NCBI GenBank assembly: GCA_963422465.1
Contig: OY730171.1
Location: 496,001 to 560,000, forward strand
Direction: 5' to 3'
Origin: Lichina pygmaea
Taxonomy: Eukaryota > Ascomycota > Lichinomycetes > Lichinales > Lichinaceae
DNA length: 64,000 nucleotides
Part shown: positions 46,501-56,707 of the stretch, one piece after another
How the letters are laid out: each line of letters begins with the position of its first letter
Numbering within the stretch: the stretch's first letter is position 1
Made by a program: the position numbers and the translations under genes
Notes under the pieces: generated by a model
What the model was told of the DNA's origin: nothing
The model's input: the letters and a program-made list of their open reading frames with translations, nothing else
Database searches by the model: none

Positions 46501-47466
46501 TCGCCGTCGCCACACCGGCCTCTCGACAGTCGAAGCCGGTCGGTCATCAGGGGACAAGGTCGTAGGGACGCTAACCGTTCTCTCTCGGGCTGACCGCTTA
46601 CAGTACTTGGTCGAGACATGGGTTTCTATTAATGGGCCGGTGCGCCTCTCACACCTCGGTCGCCCATTGGCCCGGGCTCGATGTCTCGAAGGCTTCCTCG
46701 CCGAGAGCGGGTCGAGCCGAGCACGAATCGGCCAGGACTTTGAAGCTTCGAGGGGGGCGATCACGTCGTGTTGACGGGGCCCTTCAGAGCTGAAAGGCGT
46801 CACCAAGGATCTCCGGCCACGGTTGCATGGGGATTGCATGGGGGACGACCGAAGCGCCGGTCGCACAAACGTGCTTTCGACGACTGCAGCCCGGCACCTT
46901 GGCGCTCGATGGTACGTGCAAACCACATACGTTTTATACCGGTAATGAACGTACGCACGTACAGAAGAATGACCCCTCGGTCGAGGGAAAGGCCGACTCG
47001 ACGAAGCGGCTCTAGCGATCAACTACCGGGCGATGGCGTACTGCCTCCGGTGCTGTGCCTGCTGCATCCCAGGGTGCGGCTGAACGATGACATAGGTATC
47101 AGCACGGCACCTGCTGCGCCAGATCTTATGCGCGGACCAGACCCTTCCGACATCGTGTCACGTCGAGTCGAGATTCGGGCACGCACCTCCATACCGATGC
47201 GCCCCGGCCCAGGGCCCAGGACCACGAGGCCGACCCGCCATCTCCGACCTCGTGCTGCCTTCTGGAGAGCCCTCTTCATCCGCGCCTCCCGCACCTCTTT
47301 CGCAGTCGCACCTCAGGCCTTGGGCGGATGTCGAACGAGAGAGCTGCTCGAGTGAGCTGCCTGGATGACGACTCGCGATAGGGCAATTGCGGGAAGACCA
47401 CGGACGTGTCGACCAAGAGGCCTGCCCGGGTCCCGATCCCCCGCCGTCCACTAGGTCGCATTCTCT

Positions 47467-47468
<2 letters not shown>

Positions 47469-47519
<51 letters not shown>
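47469..47519 (+). repeat. (GTC)17 microsatellite upstream of the DUF3433 gene
   Basis: Seventeen GTC triplets lie 90 bp before the start codon at 47610, probably in the 5' UTR or core promoter. Confidence 0.85.
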
Positions 47520-47609
47520 CATCTCCTCCCTCATCCGCTTCGTCCCCCGGCGGTGCACTCCCGCGTCTTCTTGGACGCAGAGGCGCCATCGCCGTCGCCG
47601 TCGCCGACG

Positions 47610-50600
47610 ATGGCGCTCACGCCCGGCTCGCCGTCGTACGCCCCCGTGGGACGAAACGCGCGGCGACGGCAGTCCAAGGCTCCGTCGATCATGCCCGGTG
47701 AGTGTTGTTGACGCCCGCCACGTCGACGCAGATGCCGTTCACGGCGATCACACCTCCCTCGCGCCCTCTTGTCGCGTCGGTCGTGCGAGAGGACTTTGGG
47801 AAAAGGGATCCGGCTTGCTGACGGACGTTGTTGTCGTCTCGTGGCAGGATGGTTTCGTCAGTCGACCGGGTCGTTCTTTTCCACCGGCCCGCGCTACTAT
47901 CGGCCCGCGGTGCTCTCGACGCCCGTCTTCGTCGTCGTGCTCGCCGTGATAGTGGTCTTCTTCGTCCTCACCGAATACGCCATCAGAGCACTGCCGCCGC
48001 ACAACGCCCCCACCGTCGCGACCGCCGTACCGACAACGGCCGCCAAGGCCCGTCGCGCCGCATCGCCGCTCTCCGACGACACTCCGGCCGCGGCCGGCCC
48101 GACGCCGATGATGCGGCTCGAACGGCGCAATCGCATAACGGCGCCGAGAGACGAGTACCTGCCTCCCTCGATCACCAGCGCTGGACCCGAGACCGTCGCC
48201 GAAGACGAGGACCCGTCTTCCTCCACCAGCACCGGCGCCGATGATCGCCTGCCCTCGTCCGTCCAGACCGTCGCGGAGAGCTCGGCGTCGGGGTCCGCGC
48301 CGACGGCGGACCTTCCGGGACAGTCCGCCGATGAGCATCTGCCGTCCGACATCGTGACCTCGACAGGCGCCACCGACGATGATCTGCCCTCGTCCGTCGA
48401 GACCGCCGCCGAGAGCTCGCGACCGTCGACGGCGGCGTCGGCGCCGCCCCCGGCCGCCGAGGGACCGTCGGTCGACGAGTATCTGTCGTCCGAAACCGTG
48501 ACGCGCCCCACCGATGACTATCTGCCCTCGTCCATCGAGACCCTCGCCGAGAGCTCACGACCATCCAAAACTGTGACGCGCCTCACTGATGATTACCTGG
48601 CCTCGTCCATCGACACTGCCGATGATCATCTATCTTTGTCCATCGAGACTGTCGCGGAGAGCTCGCGACGGTCCGCAACCACGTTCTCTGCGCCCGCCGC
48701 CGACGATTATCTGCCCTCCTTCATTGAGACTGTCGCCGAGAACTCGCGACCGTCCGACACCACGCTCTTGACGCCCGCCACCGATGATTATCTGCCGTCG
48801 TCCGTCAAGACTGTCGACGAGAGCTCACGACCGTCCGAAACCGTGACACGCCCCACCGATGACTATCTGCCCTCGTCCATCGAGACCGTCGCCGAGAGCT
48901 CACGACCGTCCGAACCCGTGACGCGTCACAAAATGTACGTCGATGAGTACCTGCCGTCCAGCATCGTGAGCTCGACAGGTGCCACCGATGATGATCTGCC
49001 CTTGTCCGTTGAGACTGTCACTGAAGACAAGTATCCGCCTTCCTCGCGCATCAGCTCTTCGTCCAGACGCGCCCTCAAAGGCAATTACCTGCCTTCCTCG
49101 GTCGCCACCTTGTCACCCGACGTCGTGGCTGCGTCGGGCACTGTCGATGATTACCTGCCCCCGTCCATCAAGACCGTCGCCGATGGCTCGCGACTGTCCG
49201 ACACCACGCTCTTGACACCCGCCACCGATGATTATCTGCCATCGTCCATCGAGACTGTCGACGAGAGCTCACGACTGACCGAAACTGTGACACGCCCCAC
49301 CGATGATTACCTGCCCTCGGCCATCGAGACCGTTGCTGAGAGCTCACGACCGTCCGCAACCAAGTCCTTGACGCCCGCCACCGATGATTACCTGCCCTCA
49401 TCCATCGAGACTGTTGTGGAGAGCTTGCGACGGCCCGACACCACGCTCTTGGCGCCCGACGCCCCCGCCGACAAGTATCTGCCATCGTCCGTCGAGACTG
49501 TCGCGCAGAGCTCGCGACCGTCCAAGACCGTGGTCTCGACGCGCCCCGCCGATGATTATGTGCGCTCGTCCGTCGAGAGCGCCGCCGAAGATGACTATCT
49601 GCCTTCGACTGTCGAGACCGCCGCCAAAGGCTCACAAGCAGCCAAGAGCGCCGCCGAAGATGACTATCTGCCCTCGTCCGTCGAGACCGCCGCCGAAGGC
49701 TCACGAGCGGTCAAAGCCACGGGCTCTATACGCATCACCGACGATTACCTGCCCTCGGCCATCGAGACCGTCGACGAGAGCTCACGACCGTCCGGAACCG
49801 TGACGCGCCCCACCGATGATTACCTGCCCTCGGCCATCGAGACCGCCGAAGGCTCCCAACCTAGGGACACCACGTCATCGACGCCCGCCCCCGACAGTTA
49901 TCTACCCTCGGCCATCGACACCGCCGCCGAAGGCTCCCAACCTGGGGACATCACGTCATCGACGCCCGCCCCCGACAGTTATCTACCCTCGGCCATCACC
50001 ACGTACTTCACGCGCATGTCCGATGAGTATCTGCCGTCCAACGTCATAACCATGACACGCGCCACCGATGACTATCTGCCCTCGTCCGTCGAGACCGTCT
50101 CTCCGCTCCCTTTGGACTCGGACCGGCCGGGCGCAGCAGCAGATGCCGCCGAGCCCGCATCGTATTTGGCCAGCAGCGTCGACGTGGGTGTGCTGACCGT
50201 GACCATGAGGGAAGGGGCCACAGGGAGAGAATTGTACCTCACTCACTCGGCCACGTCGGAAGACTGGGACCAGACCCTAGCGGTCACGTTCACTTCTGCC
50301 TACGTCGATCCAAGGATCGGGACGATCAAGGCCGGGCCTACGGACGTTTACACGGACGCACCGATGGAATCGTACCTCATTCCCTCGCCCACATCGAAAG
50401 GATGGTACTCGATCGAACCGGCTGCGCCAAGTTCTCTCTACGTCGATCCAGTCGCGACACAAGCCCCGGTGGCACCGGCGCCACCGCCGAGCGACTACAT
50501 CGACCCTACCCCCGTTCGTGGAGCACCACCGGAAGGCAGCTTTGTCGATCCGGACGTCCAAAGGCCGAACGGCAAAGCACCTGCGCCTGGAGCTTCCGAC

Positions 50601-51375
50601 ACGGCCGGCCAGAGCGGAGAGAGCGGAGTGGCTGCGGAGGCCATGCGCGCCCGTCAGAGCTCTTACATGCCTGGTACGATCGTTTGGGTTCCGCTGGCCG
50701 AATCCGACTCGGCCTACGTGCAGCCCACCGTCGGTGCGGAGCCGCCCCCGAGGGATTCTTTGCCGGACCAGGGACGGTATGTACAGCCCGAGAGGCGTTA
50801 TTCGCTGGGCCAGGGACGGTATGTACAGCCCAAAGCGACGCAGCAACCCGCCGTCATCGGGGACATCCAACGTGGACGCCCGACGCCGCCTCCGCCTCCG
50901 CCTCCTCCAGAGGGCTCCGATAGGACTCTGCCCGATCCCGATGGGTGGGAGGCCTACGGGAAAGCGCCGGTGAGATACTACGTCCAGTCTACCGTCGAGG
51001 CGCCGACACCGGTCCTCGGTGCGGTCCGAGGGAACGCGCCCGTCGAGGCCTCGAAGCCTGGAGAGCAGCCGAAACCCGCGCCGGGCGCGAACGCCGGCGA
51101 CGGCTCGAGGTCGGCCGAGGGCTCGGCGTCCGGAGAGGATCCGAGGCCCGGACGAGACTCCGAGCCCGGAGAGAAGCCGAAACCGGGCCAGGAGGTGAAG
51201 CCCGAGGCTGGTTCGAGGCCCGGGGAGGACCCCCCGGTCGTGGTCTACTACAAGCCGCACGAGAACGAATTCCAGCCTTCGCGGGTCTACACCGTCGTCG
51301 CAGGAGGCGGAGCGTCGTCCGCGACGCATTCTCCCCCCCAGGGCTCGGTCGACAAAGGAACGTCCCCCGGTGGCA

Positions 51376-51427
<52 letters not shown>

Positions 51428-54410
51428 GCCGGAAAACGTCGTGGCTGCGGCCGTTGGAGTCGTTACCGGCATCGCCAAGCCCATCGCCAAGGTGTTCGGC
51501 GGTGGATCCGACTCGAACTCGAACTCGGACTCGGGCTCGGACTCGGGCTCGGACTCGGACTCTGGGAGACCAGGTGTCGAACGGAACGGGGCTGGGCCCG
51601 ACGAGGCGGCCGGTGTCTCCATGATCACCCTCTCCGACGCCACGACGCCATTGACGATGTACGTCCCAGGTCAGCTGGCCGTCTTGTCCGCTCCCGGATC
51701 GCTTGTCGTGACGTCCGTCGACGGCAAGCGCGTCGCGACCTCCGTCCCCGGCTCCTTGGTGACGACCTACCTGCCCGGCCACTACACCGTCGCGGCCGCC
51801 TCCGGTCCGATGCTGGTCTCGTCCGTGTCGGGATATCTTCTGACGACCACCGTTCCCCCGTACGCCGTCGTCGGCTCCGTCCCGGGCTCCGTGCTGACGA
51901 CCTTCGTCTCGGGCATGCTCGTCACGACCTCTCTGCCGGGCAGCGTCGTCACGACGTCCCTTCCCGGCTCCGGGGTGCTGACGACGCTGCCGGGCTCCCT
52001 CGTCACGACGATGGCGTCGGGAACGCTGGTGACGACGTCGATTCCAGGCTCGGTCGTCAAGACGACGCTCCCGGGCTCGGAGGTTGTCACGACCGTGCCT
52101 GGTTCGTCGGTCACCACCTTCGTCTCGGGCATGCTCGTCACGACCTCTCTGCCGGGGAGCGTCGTCACGACATCCCTTCCCGGCTCCGAGGTGCTCACGA
52201 CGCTGCCGGGCTCCCTCGTCACGACGATGGTGTCGGGAACGCTGGTGACGACGTCGTTGCCGGGGTCGGTCGTCAAGACGACGCTCCCGGGCTCGGAGGT
52301 CGTCACGACCGTGCCCGGTTCGTTGGTCACCACCTCCGTCTCCGGCACGCTGATCACGACATCGCTCCCCGGCAGGGTCGTCACGACGCGGCTGCCTGGC
52401 TCGGAGGCGGTCACGACCCTCTCCGGCTCTCTGCTCACGACCATGATCTCGGGGAGCCTCGTGACGACCTCGGTCCCCCCCACCGTCGTCACGACCTCGG
52501 TCCCGGCTTCCGACGTCGTCACGACCCTGCCGGGCTCTCTGGTCACGACCTCGATATCCGGCACTCTGGTGACGACGTCCGTGCCGGGACGTCTGACGAC
52601 GAGGCGCTACTCCGGCTCCGTCGTGACCGCGTCGGTGTCCGACTTCCAGGTGACCATGGCGCCAGGCGCCCAGGCCTCCTCGACGGCGCCGAGCCCGGCC
52701 GCCGCGGCCACCGAGACCAGCTTCGGCAGCGGACCTCAGCGGCTGGACAGGCCGCTGATCGAACTCACCCAGGCACGCTACTTCCTGGGCGCCTACTTCC
52801 CCGTCGTCGCCGCCATCCTGCTGCGCATCACCGTCGGCATGATGTACGCCGCCGTCAAGATGATGGAGCCCTTCTACACCCTGAACGGCCCCGCCGGGGC
52901 CGAAGCCAAGAAGTGCCTCGGCGTCTTCTACCTGTCGACCAACCACTCGCTGGATCCGTTCGTCGCCATGTTCCGCGGCCACTGGCTCGTCCTATTCGTC
53001 TCGGTGCTCTACCTCGGCGTCGGCCTCCTGACGCCGTTCGCGTCCGAGTTCCTCACCTTCGACGAGTTCCAGAACTCCAAATTCGTCAGGGGGCCGGAGA
53101 TGCGCGTGAGCGTCGGCGTCGGCCGCGCCATCCAGGGTCTGCTGGCCTTTGCTCTCGTCATGCTCGTCGGCATGTGGCTCCTGCAACGTCGACACAGCAG
53201 CGGCGTCTTTGCCGATCCGAGTAGCATCTGCACCATCGCCTCGCTGCTGCATCACCCGGACGTCATCGACGACTTTCGGCAGATCCCCGCCGAGGCGACG
53301 AGCCGCGAGATGGAGGCCATCTTGGCCGACAGACGGTACTCGCTGGCGTCGTATCCGTGCCACGACGGCCGCGAGCGATACGGTCTGGTGCCTCTGCAGT
53401 CGTCGCCGTCGCCGCCGTTGTCGTCGAGCCGGCCGTTCTCGCTGCGTCGCGGCGCGTACGTGCCTGTGCGCGACCGGGACGACGATCGCGACGCCACGGC
53501 AGCAGCGGCAGCGGCAGAAGAGAAGCCGCGACGCAAGCCGCGCCGGCCGCGAAAGCCCGGTCGGTACATCCTGCTCGCGCGCGTCTCTCGAGACGCCGGC
53601 TTCGTCTTCGTGTGCTCCGCCATGATTGCCATCGTGCAGGTGTACTACCAGCGTCCGGACGAGGAACTGGGGGGCTTTGGCAGGTTCATGTCGTCCGACA
53701 GCTTCGGCCCGCGCTTCCTGTTCGCCCTGGCCGGCATGCTGATCCACTCGCAGTGGAAGCGGGTCGAGAGAGGTACGTCGGTCGGGTTCCACGTCGATGA
53801 TGACATCTCGACGAGAGAAGCGTCTGCGATACTTTGAAGAAGAGGAAGCGTCCGCTAATGCGTCCGGCCAATCGCAGAGTTCTGCGTCAGCGAACCCTTC
53901 CGCGCTCTCGCGCGGGGCAACGCCCCCGCAAAGACCAGCATCGTCGTCGAACGCACGCTGAACCCGGTGACGACGCTGTTCGCGTCGCTGTGGCGACGAC
54001 ACTTCTTCGTGGCGCTCGCGGCCCTGATGGCGCTGCTCGCCGAGGTGCTGATCGTGGCGCTCCCCGGCGTGCCCTTCGACTCGGGCCAGCTGCATCAAGG
54101 CTTGGTCGTGAGCGCCAATCTGAGCACGTCGATCATGAGCGTCATGCTCGTCGCCCTCTTCGTCATGTACCTGCGTCCGAGCGGGTCCAGCCTGCCGCGC
54201 AACCCGGACACGATCGCCTCCCTAGCCACCTACCTCTGCCACTCGTCCCTGCTCGCCGACTTTGCCGACTTTGCCAAGATGGACCGCAAGACGCGCAACG
54301 CCGAGGTCGCGCGCATGCGCCGCACCTACTGCCTGACCAGGACCACGGTCGAGGACGAAGATGGCGCCGTCAGGTACCAGATTGACTACGACTCGGTCGC
54401 CACGCCGTGA
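47610..54410 (+). CDS. Giant DUF3433 multi-pass membrane protein with three repeat regions
   Basis: Function unknown. Exons 47610-47697, 47848-53772 and 53878-54410 give 2181 aa. The start was chosen as the ATG whose short exon splices in frame to WFRQSTGSFF. Residues about 50-75 form a first membrane helix (VFVVVLAVIVVFFVLTEYAI). Residues 130-810 hold about 30 copies of a D-D-Y-L-P-S-S-I-E-T unit, followed by looser Y-[VIL]-x-P units, a poly-Asp run (about 14) and an SD-rich run. Residues 1300-1640 are 37 exact nonapeptides. The C-terminal part matches DUF3433 as I know it (MMYAAVKMMEPFYTLNG, VFYLSTNHSLDPFVAMFRGHW, LLTPFASEF) with six further hydrophobic segments. The core is a known fungal family; the repeat load is unusual. 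Location is inferred to be plasma membrane with the repeats outside. Confidence 0.85.
48149..50190 (+). repeat. About 30 coding repeats of the DDYLPSSIETVAESSRPS type
   Basis: Units of roughly 20-30 residues keep the core [TD]-D-[DE]-Y-L-P-S-[SA]-[IV]-E-T and a variable Ser/Thr/Pro spacer. Neighbouring copies are often nearly identical in DNA, which points to recent tandem duplication. Confidence 0.9.
51384..51425 (+). repeat. (GAC)14 poly-aspartate run
   Basis: In-frame GAC triplets encode about 14 Asp after a Gly-rich segment of the DUF3433 protein. Confidence 0.85.
51660..52680 (+). repeat. 37 nonapeptide repeats with a 216-bp higher-order unit
   Basis: Every unit is nine residues, [PS]-G-[ST]-x-V-T-T-[ST]-x. 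A block of eight units is repeated at a distance of exactly 216 bp (GGCATGCTC at 51912 and 52128). The alternation of PG turns and VTT strands suggests a beta-solenoid or beta-roll; that is inference. Confidence 0.9.
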
Positions 54411-56707
54411 TAATGACGACGATGATGATGATGATGATCAACCTTCTTCTCCCATCTCTAATCCACTTGATTACCTTGCCTCCCTCCTCTCATCTCTGTT
54501 TTCTTCTTCCTCCCAAAGCCTTCGACTCACTGCATCCTTCTTCGTCGCACATGCAGACATGTACAGTAACGTCAACTCTACTTGCCACCCTGTCCACTCT
54601 TTCTTTCTTCCTTCCTCCTCCTGTTCCTCCCCCATTCTTGCTATCCTTAATCTCTTCCCAAGAGAAGAAAAAGACAAGCAGATAGGCACAGCTATTTTGA
54701 AGATCACCCGCCCAGCATCCTTCCATCTTACGTCTTTGTCTTCTATCTAATGCTAAAAAGCGACGACTCATGCATTTCTACACGGTGTTTTTGGTGTTCT
54801 TTGTTTCTGGTTTCTGCATTCTACCTTCCTGATTTCTAATCTCTGATCTCTAGCTCCTGCTCTCTAATCCTCAGTTTCTTCATTTCTTTTGCGCTCTTCT
54901 TCGTTCATCAAACGGCTCGGCCTCGGTTACTTGGTGTTGTGATCAAACAGGTGGGGGGGTGCGGGAGTACGCTATTTCTACTAACTTTGTAATCTCCGTC
55001 TATTCAAGCTGTGGGCAGTTCTACAGCAAGTAACAATCTCGAGTCAATTGTGTGCAGAGGAATAGTCTGGCATCGTATGGAGAGATGGTTTGGGATTGTG
55101 GGGATAAAATATGGGGATTGGCTGTTTTGGAACTGTGGCCACTATGCCGATGGATCGAAGGAGATGAGGGGGGAGGGAAAGGGGAGGAGAAAGTTGCTTG
55201 GAGATGTACACGGATTCCGAGATGTGAAATGCTATTTGAGCCACTGAGCACTGAGACCAGAGTAGCGAGTGGAGTCCGACCCATCTCCAGTACTACTGAT
55301 ACTTGATACATAGGTTAGTTCTAGACCACAGCCCTCACCTAGTGTCTGAGATGATGAAGTAACAAAGATGGATCAACTGGCAAAAAATACTTTTGAGAGG
55401 TCTTTTACACCTTTTACATATCTACTTACTTTCTTTCGTCACTGGCTACCTGTTATAGACCCAGACCAGAACTCTTCTTTTTCTTTCTTCTTTATACATG
55501 TACAGAGAACAAGCACGACAAGGTCCAGTACTACACATATAAGTATGCAGTACAGTACTCAAGTGAGCATAGCATGTTGTGAACTAGATGTATTCTAGTT
55601 GTGTGTGTGTTGTGCAGCTATACAGAGTAGGCTAGAGTGGAACTTGTTCGACTGTGAACGCTACAGCAAGCAGTGGGAGAAGAAGATGAGTGTCACAACT
55701 GATGGATTGATTAGAGGGAACTAGCTAATCATCTATATGCAGACACGAAGCTGATGTTTGCCTTAGAGCTTATAGAAGACTCTAGAAGGCACGATGCGGA
55801 TCCATGCAGGATCGACAGGAGACAACGTCGACAGGAGACAGCAGAGATGGCACTGGGCGACTCCATGCGGGATTGACAGCATCGGCAGCGCTATGTGGCA
55901 GCAGCAGGATCAATGTCAAACAGAACTGAGCTAGAAAAAACTACTATATTGAAGCTGAGCACCTGACATCTTTATTTGTACTTGTGATAAAATGAGTGTG
56001 ATACACCCACCTGCCTGAGTGCCTGGTCAGAATCTAACTGACCAAGTGCCCAGTCAGTGAGGCAACTCCAAGTAGTCTCTGACAGTGTGTCGGTATGTAG
56101 AGCATGGCTTGCATTCCTTAGTACATTGCCCTCTCACTTCTTCAAGTGAGAGTAGAGTTGTTGTCAAAGGTAGAACACTTATCTGTTTTTCTAGTCTCTG
56201 ACTTGCTGTCCATGCACTTTGCAGGATGATAACAACAACAAACAATGATTGTGGTAGCAGGTCTAGGAAAAGCTTGTAGGTGGGTGTAGCCACACTGAAA
56301 CCAACCTAGTTGTACTGTAATCAACACAGATGGAAGGTGGGTTTGATTCATCTAGCTATAATATAGAGAGACTCTCTATGTACTTGAGAGACTGCCAAGG
56401 TCCTGCCTGACTAGGCAGCTGCCCTGGTCTCATCTCAGCTCGGCTGAACAATGACCCCACTCCAGCTGATCCTGCCCCGGCACCCGGGTCCTCAGGCTGT
56501 GGCTGTAGATGAAAATTCTCTAATCATCAGCATTTTGAATCAACCCCAATATGGAACTAGCACAGCTGTAGGCAGCAGGCAGCAGGCAGTAGAGCTCTTT
56601 CTGACAGAAGCCCAGAGAAGCAGGAATAGTCGAGACTTAGTCACCAGAGCTCGATGCTGTAGTTAAGTTGGGTAGCTAGTCAATTAAATCAGCCTTTTCT
56701 CTCCCTT
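54411..56707. other. Convergent intergenic region, AT-richer than its flanks
   Basis: About 2.3 kb between the DUF3433 gene and the pseudokinase gene. Composition shifts to AT-rich. A TGATGATGATGATG run follows the DUF3433 stop. A duplicated AGTGCCYRGTCAG motif lies near 56018-56057 and several CGACAGGAGACA-like direct repeats near 55806-55845. No gene is recognised; decayed mobile DNA is possible but not shown. Confidence 0.45.

Larger units (their letters stand above)
41574..47609. other. 6-kb CpG-rich region without a recognised gene
   Basis: Many frames are open here because the DNA is CpG-rich, but none shows a domain, a plausible intron structure or family features. It contains C24 (42328-42351), G13 (42376-42388), G25 (43476-43500), a triplicated CCCAGAATAGCAAAGAT unit (43281-43327), GTAC-palindrome patches (44288-44308, 44775-44797, 45112-45134, 46441-46475, 46940-46970) and (GTC)17 (47469-47519). 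The last part should be the promoter of the DUF3433 gene. Unspliced or lineage-specific genes cannot be ruled out. Confidence 0.5.

Noticed and set aside
50277-52982. A 901-codon open frame antisense to the DUF3433 gene, and a 759-codon frame on the same strand in another phase
   Set aside because: Both are mirror images of GC-rich, GTC/GAC-biased tandem repeats. The translations are Arg/Gly/His-rich with no domains or introns.
56013-56063. Possible stem-loop around CTGGTCAG...CTGACCA
   Set aside because: Only about seven paired bases; the rest is better read as a short direct repeat (AGTGCCYRGTCAG).
54411-56707. Possible decayed transposon in the AT-richer region
   Set aside because: No transposase, reverse transcriptase or terminal repeats could be identified; composition alone is not enough.
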